From Neobacillus cucumis (GTDB taxonomy: Bacteria > Bacillota > Bacilli > Bacillales_B > DSM-18226), in assembly GCF_016107705.1 (NCBI RefSeq), contig NZ_JAEHGC010000004.1, positions 340,683 through 404,682 of the forward strand: DNA of 64,000 nt. The letters are read 5' to 3'. The notes under the pieces are model-generated. The model made no database searches. It saw only the letters and a program-made list of their open reading frames with translations, and was not told the DNA's origin. The first letter of the stretch is position 1. Each line of letters opens with the position of its first letter. Below, one piece after another: positions 1 to 8,136 of the stretch. The translations under genes and the position numbers were made by a program.

Positions 1-438
1 AAGGGGGCCTTTTTAGTGGTAATTGCAGCGGCGGCAACCTCTGTATTATTTGCTTTTCAAAAGCCGCTTTTATGCCGGTATAGCTCAATAGAGTTAACCG
101 CTTATTTTTCATGGGCTGGAACAATCCCTTTTCTTTTGTTTATGCCCGGACTTTTCCAAGACCTTCAGCATGCATCATTGGAGGCAAATCTATCGGCCAT
201 ATATATCGGAATTTTCCCAACAGCCATCGGTTACGTCACATGGGCGCTCGCACTCTCAGCAGGAAAAGCCGGCTCCGTAACCAGCATGCTCTACATTGAA
301 CCAGTCGTCGTCCTCATCGTCGCCTGGATTTGGCTAAAAGAGTGGCCCAGCAACCTCACCATCTTCGGCGGCATCATCGTCATCTCCGGCGTCATCGTCG
401 TGAATGTACTCGGGAAAAAACAGAAAGCAACAGCATAA
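1..438 (+). CDS. DMT/EamA-family transporter, C-terminal part (5' end outside window)
   Basis: The reading frame is open from base 1 and an internal GTG lies at 16, so the gene very probably begins upstream of the window. About 145 residues are visible. They form a run of hydrophobic helices with the signatures of the second EamA repeat: a region near FPTAIGYVTWALALS, then a helix with MLYIEPVVVLIVAWIWLKE, and a final helix ending in a short basic tail (GKKQKATA). Family members are usually about 290-310 residues with ten membrane helices and export small metabolites or amino acids; the substrate cannot be told from this fragment. Confidence 0.85.
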   Translation, partial: KGAFLVVIAAAATSVLFAFQKPLLCRYSSIELTAYFSWAGTIPFLLFMPGLFQDLQHASLEANLSAIYIGIFPTAIGYVTWALALSAGKAGSVTSMLYIEPVVVLIVAWIWLKEWPSNLTIFGGIIVISGVIVVNVLGKKQKATA

Positions 439-442
439 ATTC

Positions 443-474
443 GACAAAATTCGGGTGGTGCCTGTCACCGCCCC
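443..474. repeat. Short dispersed repeat, partial copy (GACAAAAT..GGGTGG family)
   Basis: Just downstream of the transporter gene lies GACAAAAT followed two bases later by GGGTGG, then the near-palindrome GGTGCCTGTCACC. The same arrangement, more complete and with terminal inverted repeats, occurs at 18143-18214. This copy has one recognisable end only. I saw no coding potential in it. Confidence 0.5.
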
Positions 475-581
475 ATAAAGATTGTTCCACACCACCCTTG
501 ATAATTTTTTTATATTAATTGTATAAGAGAATAATAGTTTGGAAAGAATGGGGATAGGACAATATATTGGGGGGTTTGGTG

Positions 582-722
582 ATGGAGGGAAATAGGTTGT
601 TGCTAACGGATTTTACTAGTGATGAAGGGTTTGAGCTTACAAGATACATAGCACATTTATTTGAATACGTTTCTAGCCTGCAGAAAAATAATAATACACA
701 ATTGAAGCCAGCCCAAGAATAA
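582..722 (+). CDS. Small hypothetical protein (46 aa)
   Basis: An ATG at 582 is preceded by a G-rich stretch (569-574) that could serve as a ribosome binding site at about 7 nt. The predicted peptide is acidic at the N-terminus (MEGNRLLLTDF) with one amphipathic stretch (RYIAHLFEYVSSLQ) and a polar tail. I recognise no family. Its last codons lie inside a perfect 16-bp terminator stem (699-738), which is unusual for a real gene and leaves open that the frame is accidental. The local base composition gives no help on so short a frame. Confidence 0.35.
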   Translation: MEGNRLLLTDFTSDEGFELTRYIAHLFEYVSSLQKNNNTQLKPAQE

Positions 723-738
723 GGGCTGGCTTCAATTG
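699..738 (-). terminator. Intrinsic terminator of the artPQR operon
   Basis: A perfect 16-bp inverted repeat (699-714 with 723-738, 8-nt loop) stands just past the end of the ATP-binding protein gene. On the minus strand it runs into a U-rich stretch (complement of 683-698). The plus strand is also followed by a T-rich segment, so it may act in both directions. Confidence 0.85.
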
Positions 739-766
739 TATAGTGATTTTTTAGTTGATTCCATTA

Positions 767-1489
767 TTACAAAACTTTTTCTAGAAAGTCCCTTGCTCTA
801 CTTGTCTTTGGATTACTGAAAAACTCCTGCGGGGAACCTTCTTCAAGCAGTTGCCCCTCATCCAAGAAGATAACCCGGTCGGCCACTTCTCTTGCAAATC
901 CCATCTCATGGGTAACAATGGCCATTGTCATACCGGACTGAGCAAGATCCTTCATGACATTCAGAACTTCCTTGACCATTTCAGGGTCTAGCGCCGATGT
1001 TGGCTCATCAAATAGCATTAACTCTGGTTCCATTGCCAGTGCACGAGCAATCGCCACACGCTGTTTCTGACCACCGGAGAGATTACTCGGAAAGGCCGAT
1101 TCTTTTTCTGTTAACCCTACGCTGGCTAACAAATTCCGTGCCTTTTTTTCAGCAATCTCACGGGATTCCCCTTTTACTTTCATTGGGGCATACGTTAGAT
1201 TATCCAAAACTGTTTTATGCGGGAACAAATAAAAGTGTTGAAAAACCATCCCAATCTGTTGTCGTACCTTCATAATATTTGTCTTTGGATCAGTAATATC
1301 TTGATTATTCACCAACACCTTCCCCTTTGTTGGTGTTTCTAACAAGTTTAAGCAACGAAGGAAGGTCGACTTCCCAGACCCCGAAGGTCCAATAATCGAA
1401 ACCACCTCACCACGTTCAATCGTAGTCGAAATATTTTTTAAAACTTCCGTATTACCAAATTGTTTATAAAGGTTTTCTACCTTAATCAC
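767..1489 (-). CDS. artR: Amino acid ABC transporter ATP-binding protein (probably arginine)
   Basis: This 240-residue protein is the energy-coupling ATPase of a polar amino acid importer. It shows the Walker A motif GPSGSGKST near residue 34, the Q-loop region [13 protein letters not shown], the ABC signature [15 protein letters not shown], Walker [14 protein letters not shown] and the switch histidine in IVTHEMGF. The start is GTG at 1489, overlapping the permease stop by 8 nt, which implies translational coupling. Length and order (binding protein 258, permease 219, ATPase 240) match the ArtPQR/YqiXYZ arginine system of Bacillus, and an ArgR-like box lies upstream of the operon. A glutamine or cystine specificity cannot be excluded by sequence alone. 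Confidence 0.85.
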   Translation of the reverse strand: MIKVENLYKQFGNTEVLKNISTTIERGEVVSIIGPSGSGKSTFLRCLNLLETPTKGKVLVNNQDITDPKTNIMKVRQQIGMVFQHFYLFPHKTVLDNLTYAPMKVKGESREIAEKKARNLLASVGLTEKESAFPSNLSGGQKQRVAIARALAMEPELMLFDEPTSALDPEMVKEVLNVMKDLAQSGMTMAIVTHEMGFAREVADRVIFLDEGQLLEEGSPQEFFSNPKTSRARDFLEKVL

Positions 1490-2141
1490 TGTATTTCAAC
1501 CTTCTTTCAACCCGTTTGCCAAGCGTTGTCAGCACCATTACCATTACCCAATAAATAACGCCAACAAATATAAGCGGTTCAAAATTCCGATAAATATCTG
1601 CGCCAACCACTTGGGCACGACGCATAAGGTCTAAATAACCGATCGTCGAAACAAGGGCTGATTCCTTTGTAAGGGAAACAAATTCATTCATAAGTGCCGG
1701 TAAAATATTTTTCATCGCCTGAGGCAGAATAATATCCTTCATCATTAGACGATAGGGAACACCAAGTGCCTGCGCAGCCTCTGTCTGCCCTTTATCCACT
1801 GCTTGTATTCCTGCCCGAATAATTTCCGAAACATAAGCTGCTGAATTTAAACCGAAAGCTAAAATCGATGATAAAAACGGAGTGATATCATAGCCTGTTA
1901 ATTGTGGAACGGCAAAATATATAATCATTAATTGTAAAATTAATGGCGTGCCGCGAAAAATGGAGGTATAAATACCACCAATCCAATTTAAAGCTTTTAT
2001 ATGTGAAATTTTAAACAGTGCAAAAACTGTACCAAGTGCAAAACCAAAAATAATCGCTACAATGACAAATTTAAGCGTCTCCCATATTCCTTTTAACATA
2101 AAAGGAATATAAGGCACAATTTGGCTAAAATCCAAATTCAT
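1482..2141 (-). CDS. artQ: Amino acid ABC transporter permease (probably arginine)
   Basis: A 219-residue integral membrane protein with about five helices, the usual size for HisM/GlnP-type permeases. The cytoplasmic coupling motif is visible as [22 protein letters not shown] around residues 120-140, with the conserved EAA...G...I...LP pattern that contacts the ATPase. It sits between the binding-protein gene (54 nt upstream) and the ATPase gene (8-nt overlap), so it is the middle gene of a three-gene import operon. One permease gene suggests a homodimeric channel. Confidence 0.88.
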   Translation of the reverse strand: MNLDFSQIVPYIPFMLKGIWETLKFVIVAIIFGFALGTVFALFKISHIKALNWIGGIYTSIFRGTPLILQLMIIYFAVPQLTGYDITPFLSSILAFGLNSAAYVSEIIRAGIQAVDKGQTEAAQALGVPYRLMMKDIILPQAMKNILPALMNEFVSLTKESALVSTIGYLDLMRRAQVVGADIYRNFEPLIFVGVIYWVMVMVLTTLGKRVERRLKYSD

Positions 2142-2195
2142 GCCTTACACCTCACTTCAATATTTATTCTAAGCTTGTCTGACACTGATGGAAAA

Positions 2196-2972
2196 CTATT
2201 GTTGATCCTTCAGCCATTTATCCTTCAATTCTTGAAGCTTTCCATTGTCTTCTAATTTCTTAAGAACACCATTCACATCACCAACAAGCTTGCTGCCTTT
2301 TGGAAAAGCAACTGCCATTCCTGGTGAACTGCTTGTTGGGTCATCAAATCCTGCTAAATTTTGTTTTTTAATATAACCGGTAGCTACTGATTTATCCATA
2401 TAGGCTACTTGAATGCGTTTTGATAAAAGCTCCTGGATTAATGTAGTCGCATTATCCAGTGGCTTTACGTCAAATTTAACCTTTTGTTGAAGTGCTTTTG
2501 CCCCTTCTTCTTGAATGGTCCCAAGCTGAACTCCAACCGTGTTCCCTTTTAAATCATCTACTGTTTTAATATTAGAACCCTTTAAAGTAATAAACATTTC
2601 ACCTGAGCGGTTATATTCAGTTGAGAAATCAACATTTTTCTTACGTTTTTCGGTAGCAGACATACCAGCAAGAACCATGTCTGCGCGGTTAGCCTGCAGG
2701 GCTCCGATTAAACCGTCAAACTTCATATCCTTAATTTCAAGCTTATATCCTAATTCTTTTGCAATCATATTCGCTAAATCAATATCAAAACCTTGGGGAT
2801 TTCCCGCTGTATCTCTTGATTCAAATGGGGCAAAGTCAGCTGATGTTGCCATTGTTAATACTTTGTTTTCTTTTCCAGTTTCTTTATTTGCACCTTCATT
2901 ATTGCTCTTACCGCAAGCTGCCATAACTACTAATGTAAAAATAATCGTGGCAAATAATAAAGTCTTTTTCAT
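2196..2972 (-). CDS. artP: Amino acid ABC transporter substrate-binding lipoprotein (probably arginine)
   Basis: This 258-residue protein begins with a lipoprotein signal: basic MKK, a hydrophobic stretch, and a lipobox ending VMAAC at Cys20, so it should be processed and anchored outside the membrane. The mature part is a family 3 solute-binding protein: TSADFAPFESRD early, GFDIDLANMIAKELG, MVLAGMSATEKRKKNVDFS and a C-terminal LQELKDKWL. It is the first gene of the operon, with a GGAGGAG ribosome binding site. A box resembling the ArgR operator lies 45-60 nt upstream and supports arginine as the substrate. Confidence 0.85.
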   Translation of the reverse strand: MKKTLLFATIIFTLVVMAACGKSNNEGANKETGKENKVLTMATSADFAPFESRDTAGNPQGFDIDLANMIAKELGYKLEIKDMKFDGLIGALQANRADMVLAGMSATEKRKKNVDFSTEYNRSGEMFITLKGSNIKTVDDLKGNTVGVQLGTIQEEGAKALQQKVKFDVKPLDNATTLIQELLSKRIQVAYMDKSVATGYIKKQNLAGFDDPTSSSPGMAVAFPKGSKLVGDVNGVLKKLEDNGKLQELKDKWLKDQQ

Positions 2973-3016
2973 GATGTCTCCTCCTACAAAGATGGATTAT
3001 TTTATTTTGACTTATT

Positions 3017-3032
3017 TTGAATTTTTATTCAA
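3017..3032. promoter_or_regulatory. Candidate ArgR/AhrC operator upstream of artP
   Basis: Read on the minus strand the site is TTGAATAAAAATTCAA, which closely matches the AhrC ARG-box consensus (TGAATAAAAATKCA core). It lies about 45 nt upstream of the artP start codon. A second weaker match (TTAATATTCAT, minus strand) lies further upstream near 3038-3048. This would place the transporter under arginine-dependent repression, as is known for the Bacillus subtilis art genes. Confidence 0.65.
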
Positions 3033-3154
3033 CTAGATGAATATTAACACAGATTATTTTATTTGAAAAGATGTTTTTTCAATATAGAAATATTCAGAAA
3101 ACACTCTTATTAAATCGTTAAAAAATACACTAAAGTTTCTATACTAATATCATC

Positions 3155-3187
3155 CCCAAAAAAAGCACCTCTATTAAATAGAGGTGC
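3155..3187 (-). terminator. Intrinsic terminator of the M20 peptidase gene
   Basis: Inverted repeat GCACCTCTATT (3165-3175) with AATAGAGGTGC (3177-3187), followed on the minus strand by seven U residues (complement of 3158-3164). It lies just past the M20 peptidase stop codon. Confidence 0.85.
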
Positions 3188-3194
3188 CTCAAAT

Positions 3195-4358
3195 TTATTT
3201 GCAATTGGATAAAAATTCATTTTTCGTGTTTTCTAACGCTTCTTTATCGGTAATTAAGTCAAATCCTGTAAAAGCTAAAGCCAGAACGCCGCTGGCTAGA
3301 ATACGATGGGAGTTGTCAGTAATGGTTGTATCGGCAAATTCCGTTGTATGTGCAACAAGACCTGGAGCATCTAAACCAATATAAGGGTGGATCGCAGGAA
3401 CGACATGGCTGACATTCCCCATATCAATCGAGCCGTACGACTCCTTCGCCTTCTTGACTTCCTTAATGCCTGCCGATAACAGATTTTCCGTAAACAGCTG
3501 TGATAATGTTTGATTGGTGACCATATTATCATAGCTTAATTCATAATTATCGATATGGACCTCCGCACCTGTCATAAGCGCAGCGCCTTTTGCGATATTT
3601 TTTACCTTTTCAACGACTTCATTTAAATAGCTGCGGTTGCCTGCGCGAACATAGAATTGTGCTACGGCCTTATCGGGTACAATATTGGCCGCAACGCCGC
3701 CTTCTTTAATAATTCCATGGATTCGGACATCAGACGTCACATGCTGACGAAGAGCATTGATTCCATTGAATAATTGAAGCACTGCATCAAGGGCGTTAAT
3801 CCCCTTTTCAGGAGATGCCGCAGCATGGCTTGATTTTCCCCGGAAATCAAATTGAATCGCATCCATTGCCAATGAAACCCCGCTCTCATACGATTCATCA
3901 GCAGGATGGAGGATCATGGCCGCATCAATATCCGCAAAAACTCCTTGTTCTGCCATTGGAACCTTTGCACCATTCGTTTCTTCCGCCGGAGTTCCCAGTA
4001 CCACGATTCGACCGCCAATTTCATTGACTACTTTACTCAAGAGGACCCCGGCCCCTGCACTCATCGTTCCAATCATATTGTGGCCGCATCCATGTCCGAC
4101 ACCGGGTAATGCATCATATTCTGATAAATAAGCAATCGAAGGCCCAGCCTTTTTACTGTCATACACCGCTTTAAAAGCTGTTGGGCGGCCAACAATCCCT
4201 TTTTCAACAGTAAATCCATGCTCTTCAAGAAAACCAACTAAGAGCTCCATCGACTCAAATTCCTGATCTCCTAGTTCGGGGTGATGATACAAGTGATCAC
4301 TAATTTCCCATAACCTTTGCTGCAAGAGTTCTAATTCTTTTTTTAACTGATCCTTCAT
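3195..4358 (-). CDS. M20-family metallopeptidase / amidohydrolase
   Basis: This 387-residue protein belongs to the M20 (AbgB/HipO-like) amidohydrolases, which cleave amide bonds of N-acyl amino acids or small peptides. Metal-binding signatures are present: GHGCGHNMIG near residues 88-97 and the catalytic glutamate pair in GTPAEETNG near 126-127, plus a later HPADE and a small dimerisation lid (FRGKSSHAAASPEKG). No signal peptide is seen, so it should be cytoplasmic. The start has an AAAGGGGG site upstream. It is a single-gene unit with its own terminator; the true substrate is unknown. Confidence 0.85.
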   Translation of the reverse strand: MKDQLKKELELLQQRLWEISDHLYHHPELGDQEFESMELLVGFLEEHGFTVEKGIVGRPTAFKAVYDSKKAGPSIAYLSEYDALPGVGHGCGHNMIGTMSAGAGVLLSKVVNEIGGRIVVLGTPAEETNGAKVPMAEQGVFADIDAAMILHPADESYESGVSLAMDAIQFDFRGKSSHAAASPEKGINALDAVLQLFNGINALRQHVTSDVRIHGIIKEGGVAANIVPDKAVAQFYVRAGNRSYLNEVVEKVKNIAKGAALMTGAEVHIDNYELSYDNMVTNQTLSQLFTENLLSAGIKEVKKAKESYGSIDMGNVSHVVPAIHPYIGLDAPGLVAHTTEFADTTITDNSHRILASGVLALAFTGFDLITDKEALENTKNEFLSNCK

Positions 4359-4435
4359 CGTAAAAAACCCCCTTTGTTGTGTACATATATTTTGAAACCT
4401 TCTGATGCGAATTTCAAGCTCTAAGGGGGTGCCTT

Positions 4436-5809
4436 TTATCTAAAACTAAATTTATTTGCCGTCTTTAGGGCGAATCGGACAGACTTTCGATTTAATGTCC
4501 CTTGCAATTTCTTAATGGTCCGATCTTTTTCACTAAGCTTTGTTTGAAGTTCTTTCAACTTTTCATCTTTATTGGCAGATTCCAGCAGATAAAGATTTTC
4601 CCACCGTTCTGTTATTTCTTGCAATTCGCAGCTGCTGATTGGTGAAATAGGAGGGAGGGGCTGAATATCCGCTAATTTCTCATCCAAAGGAACTCTAACA
4701 GATGTCTGATTATCTTTATAAATATGTTCCAGTTTATTTTTATTTAGAAAGCTAATGAATTTATCAAAATTTCCTGCTTGTGTTTTAACCGGTGCCCTAA
4801 AATCACTTTTTTCAATTATATCGCTCAGTCTTGTTTTACTTGTAATTTCATTGGCATTCACATGTGTTAAATTATGGTACTCAGCTAATTCTCTCATTCT
4901 AGCATCCTTTGGAATTAAAATGCTAGGCGTTCCAGCAATGGTTGCGGCAATATTCCCGTGAAGCCTGGCCCCGAAACTTACATCGGCCTGCCTTAAAAAA
5001 TCTAACCAAGTAGATACATTTAAAAAGAAACGTACCCTATTGTTCATATAAGTTGGATGCGACATCGCAACTGGGTAATTTTTGCTGGATCCGGCTATAG
5101 CAGGCGCCCCGGCAAAAGTAAGCCTCATTTCCTTCAGCCATTGTGGAATAAAATAATGATTAGGAAAATCCTCCATACCTCTTGTAATAAAATCAAGTAC
5201 ATTTTTTGGAGAAAGGCGTGATGAATTAACACAAACCATTGAATCGGTTGTGATATTCGTTTCACGTATCTGTAATTCTCTGCCAAAGGCATACATGGAA
5301 GGGCAACCAATAACCGTATGGTCTATATCTTCGCGAAAACCTAATTTTGACAGATATTGAGAGGTAATTTCGCCTCTGACACCAATCATTGCTGACTTTT
5401 CCAGTACAGCACTAACAAACGCTTTGACATCATCATCAAAAGGGAAGCCCTCATTTAGCTTTGGTTCAAATGGAGCACGCAAACCTACACCAATCACCAC
5501 AACTGGGATTGTCAGTTTTTTGATTAATTTCGTATATTTGCGTAAGGATGAAACAAAGTCATTTCGGAAGGCATCAGCCAATGGAATAATGTAACAACTA
5601 TACTTTTGATTGATTTCATCGGCCTTATCCGGGTCAATATCATAATAATCCGGTGTAATCGTTGTTTCTTCTGTCATTAATGTACGGAACACACTAAAGG
5701 CATAAACAAGATTCCCTACGTTTCCGCCGATGGAATTATTCACAATCATATGTGGTGCATCAAATGTATCAAGTGGCGATATGCCCGATCTGATCAGAAT
5801 ATCTTTCAT
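4436..5809 (-). CDS. Polysaccharide pyruvyl transferase family protein
   Basis: A 457-residue protein whose first 340 residues fit the polysaccharide pyruvyl transferase family. The glycine-rich start (NNSIGGNVGNLVYAF, residues 24-38) and the active-site-like block FGARLHGNIAATIAGTPSIL (residues 279-298) are typical. Members add pyruvate ketals to cell-wall or exopolysaccharide sugars. The C-terminal 70 residues are predicted coiled coil (ERWENLYLLESANKDEKLK onwards) with a basic end. No glycosyltransferase or export genes are next to it, so it stands alone and its target polymer cannot be named. Confidence 0.75.
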   Translation of the reverse strand: MKDILIRSGISPLDTFDAPHMIVNNSIGGNVGNLVYAFSVFRTLMTEETTITPDYYDIDPDKADEINQKYSCYIIPLADAFRNDFVSSLRKYTKLIKKLTIPVVVIGVGLRAPFEPKLNEGFPFDDDVKAFVSAVLEKSAMIGVRGEITSQYLSKLGFREDIDHTVIGCPSMYAFGRELQIRETNITTDSMVCVNSSRLSPKNVLDFITRGMEDFPNHYFIPQWLKEMRLTFAGAPAIAGSSKNYPVAMSHPTYMNNRVRFFLNVSTWLDFLRQADVSFGARLHGNIAATIAGTPSILIPKDARMRELAEYHNLTHVNANEITSKTRLSDIIEKSDFRAPVKTQAGNFDKFISFLNKNKLEHIYKDNQTSVRVPLDEKLADIQPLPPISPISSCELQEITERWENLYLLESANKDEKLKELQTKLSEKDRTIKKLQGTLNRKSVRFALKTANKFSFR

Positions 5810-5907
5810 TATAAAAAACTTACCCCTTATATTAAAATTTAATTAAAATACTATTAAATGCTACCATAGGATAAGTTAAGAAACCATTAAGAACCACTAT
5901 TTGGCAT

Positions 5908-5950
5908 TAAAAAAGAAAAAAAGCCCTAACTCACTTACAGAGTTAAGGCT
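5908..5950 (-). terminator. Intrinsic terminator of serA
   Basis: Stem AGCCCTAACTC (5922-5932) with GAGTTAAGGCT (5940-5950), one mismatch, then a long U tract on the minus strand (complement of the A-rich 5908-5921). It lies 8 nt past the serA stop. Confidence 0.85.
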
Positions 5951-5957
5951 TTCCCGA

Positions 5958-7157
5958 TTATATAATACGTGCTGTTACAATTCCTTCGATTTGATTAATT
6001 TTCTCTTCTATCGCAGGAAGAATATCACCGTTTACTTCGTTATCAATATCAATCATTGTATAAGCATAGTCACCGCGGCTTCTGTTTACCATGTCAGCGA
6101 TGTTCAACTCATAGCTTGAAATAGCAGAAGTTATTTGTCCAACCATGTTCGGAACATTTCGGTGGAAAGCTGTTACTCGTGTCTTTCCAGTGTATGGTAA
6201 AGATGCATTTGGAAAGTTCACAGAGTTCTTAATGTTTCCAGTCTCCAAAAATTCTTTCACCTGGCGTGATGCCATAATCGCACAGTTTTCTTCTGATTCC
6301 TGTGTTGATGCACCTAAATGCGGGATGGCAATGGTATTTTTCATTTGCAATACATTTTCATTCGGGAAGTCTGTGATGTACTCACCAACGATTCCATCTT
6401 CAAGCGCAACCGCCATATCCACTTCATTTACCAGCTCACCGCGGGAGAAGTTCAAAATATGCACACCCGGCTTCATGATGCTAAATGTTTCTTTATTAAA
6501 CATTCCTTTTGTATCAGGAGTAAATGGCACATGTACTGTAATATAATCAGATTCCGCGTACAACTGTTCAATTGTCATAGCACGTTGTACATTGCGGGAC
6601 AGGTTCCAAGCCGTATCTACAGAAATGAACGGATCAAAGCCGATGACATCCATGTCTAAATCAAGTGCATCATTTGCTACAAGCGCACCGATAGCACCTA
6701 ATCCAATGACACCTAAAGTTTTCCCTTTAATTTCTTTTCCAACAAATTGCTTCTTTCCTGCTTCCACTAGCTTCGGAATTTGGTCACCTTCAACTTCTAA
6801 CCCCTTTGTCCAAGCAATACCAGCAAAAAGATTACGGGATGAAGCAATTAAAGAGGTTAGGACCATTTCTTTTACTGCGTTTGCATTGGCACCAGGAGTA
6901 TTAAAAACAACAATTCCTTGCTCCGTACATTTATCAACCGGAATATTATTTACCCCTGCACCGGCACGAGCGATTGCCTTTAATTGATCGCCGAATTCTA
7001 ATGAATGCATATTGAAGCTTCGAACAACAAATGCATCTGGATTTTCATTTTCATTGTCGATTATAAAAGAATCCTTATTGAAAACCTTTAGCCCGCTTTC
7101 TGCAATAGCATTTAAAGTTTTAATCGTTTTTATTTTTTCTACAGTTACTGTGCTCAT
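5958..7157 (-). CDS. serA: D-3-phosphoglycerate dehydrogenase (short ACT-domain type)
   Basis: This 399-residue enzyme oxidises 3-phosphoglycerate to 3-phosphohydroxypyruvate, the first step of serine synthesis. The NAD-binding fold carries GVIGLGAIGA near residues 149-158. The catalytic arginine lies in NFSRGELVNE and the histidine in IPHLGASTQESEENC. A C-terminal ACT domain (about 325-399) should sense serine or a related ligand. It lacks the extra substrate-binding domain of the long SerA type. No serC is beside it. The transcript begins with a ZTP-type riboswitch, which fits the link between serine, one-carbon supply and purine synthesis. Confidence 0.9.
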   Translation of the reverse strand: MSTVTVEKIKTIKTLNAIAESGLKVFNKDSFIIDNENENPDAFVVRSFNMHSLEFGDQLKAIARAGAGVNNIPVDKCTEQGIVVFNTPGANANAVKEMVLTSLIASSRNLFAGIAWTKGLEVEGDQIPKLVEAGKKQFVGKEIKGKTLGVIGLGAIGALVANDALDLDMDVIGFDPFISVDTAWNLSRNVQRAMTIEQLYAESDYITVHVPFTPDTKGMFNKETFSIMKPGVHILNFSRGELVNEVDMAVALEDGIVGEYITDFPNENVLQMKNTIAIPHLGASTQESEENCAIMASRQVKEFLETGNIKNSVNFPNASLPYTGKTRVTAFHRNVPNMVGQITSAISSYELNIADMVNRSRGDYAYTMIDIDNEVNGDILPAIEEKINQIEGIVTARII

Positions 7158-7267
7158 TTTAGTTTCGCCTCTTTTGTTTTATTAGATTTAAAATCTTATA
7201 GACTATTATAAATAATCAAAAATATTCACGCTAGTCAACAGTTATTTCCTTTTTATCTCCCCCTAAT

Positions 7268-7304
7268 AAACAGAAAGAGGCAAGGGGTATATTCCCTTAC
7301 CTCT
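7268..7304 (-). terminator. Riboswitch-controlled terminator in the serA leader
   Basis: On the minus strand AGAGGTAAGGG (complement of 7294-7304) can pair with CCCCTTGCCTCT (complement of 7276-7287), followed by a U-rich tail. The 5' arm directly abuts the pseudoknot strand of the upstream aptamer, so ligand-bound folding could compete with this hairpin. Confidence 0.65.
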
Positions 7305-7373
7305 GCCCAGGCGAACGGCTGCGATACTATGTGCTCCCTCACGGTTCTCCGTGCTTCGCCAGTTACACATAGC
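7304..7373 (-). ncRNA. ZTP (pfl) riboswitch aptamer upstream of serA
   Basis: Read on the minus strand, this 70-nt segment has the hallmarks I know for the pfl/ZTP class: a P1 helix CTATGTG/CACATAG (7366-7372 with 7327-7333), the conserved AACTGGCG, a 5-bp hairpin CACGG-AGAA-CCGTG, the GAGGGAGC-like junction strand, and downstream the conserved CGCCTGGGCA (7304-7313) whose CGCC can pair with GGCG as the pseudoknot. The class senses ZMP/ZTP, a sign of low 10-formyl-folate, and switches on one-carbon and purine genes. Here it precedes serA and a terminator, so ligand would promote read-through. Class assignment is by eye. Confidence 0.8.
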
Positions 7374-7388
7374 CTTTTTATTTCCTCC

Positions 7389-7417
7389 ATTTTAACAAGT
7401 TCCTTTTAAACCATCAA
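7389..7417 (-). promoter_or_regulatory. Promoter of the serA riboswitch transcript
   Basis: On the minus strand a -35 element TTGATG (7412-7417) and a -10 element TAAAAT (7389-7394) are 17 bp apart. Transcription would begin about 7 nt later, just ahead of the aptamer P1 helix. Confidence 0.65.
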
Positions 7418-7458
7418 CTAAATTAATTACTTAATTTAAAAAATTTTGATTTTACCAG

Positions 7459-7878
7459 TTATAGTTCCTTTTCCCAGTTTGAAATTTCCTCTCGAACACG
7501 AGGTGCCACTTCTGTCCCCAACAGCTCGATTGCATTCATGACATCTTCATGTGGCATGGATCCAACCGGCGTATGGAGCATAAAACGTGTGATTCCTACA
7601 TGTTTGCGGAGATGAATAATCTTTTCGGCAACCGTTTCCGGATCGCCAACGTACAGTGCTCCTTCAAAGCTTCTTGCTGCAGCAGCCAGAACGACTGCGG
7701 GGGAAGAAGCCGCATAATCTTTCCTGTGATGTTCACCAACTCCAAAAACATCCAGGCCAACCTGATCGCCTAGGACAATTTCCTCAACTACTTCACGTAT
7801 ACGTTGGGCATGGCTGGTTACCTCACCTGTTTGAACGTCCGGAGTTGTTTCCACAAACGTGCTCAAACGTATCTCCAC
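7459..7878 (-). pseudogene. LLM-class flavin-dependent oxidoreductase with large in-frame internal deletion
   Basis: The frame encodes 139 residues, but members of this luciferase-like monooxygenase subfamily are about 330-350 residues. Residues 1-68 match the family N-terminus ([12 protein letters not shown]..., [25 protein letters not shown]). They are joined directly to the family C-terminus ([49 protein letters not shown]). About 200 central residues, most of the TIM barrel, are missing. The GTG start and its GAGGAGGAA site are intact and the frame is preserved across the junction. The product cannot fold as the normal enzyme, so I call it a decayed gene. Confidence 0.8.
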
Positions 7879-8068
7879 AAAAATTCCTCCTCATTCATCT
7901 GATTCTTTCCTCCACTATATCGTAAAATTAATCCTTGTCACCATCCGAATGCTTATCCATTTCAAGCTGCAATATGCCTTAAACCCTTCCTAACCTTTGT
8001 TACCTCTTTGGTATTTATGCCCTTTTTGAAATTATCCAAATTAATTTGAAAAAAGTCTATTTTGAATC

Positions 8069-8095
8069 GAACCGCTTTCGCCATTCCTTCGTTTC
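8069..8095 (+). promoter_or_regulatory. Candidate ECF-sigma promoter of the secreted-repeat lipoprotein gene
   Basis: A -35-like GAACC (8069-8073) and a -10-like CGTTTC (8090-8095) are exactly 16 bp apart, the geometry of extracytoplasmic-function sigma promoters. The lipoprotein start codon is 41 nt downstream of the -10. An ECF sigma/anti-sigma pair lies just beyond that gene. Confidence 0.45.
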
Positions 8096-8136
8096 TTTTA
8101 ATGTAAAGAATGATTTTAGAGGAGGAAGAATAAAGC

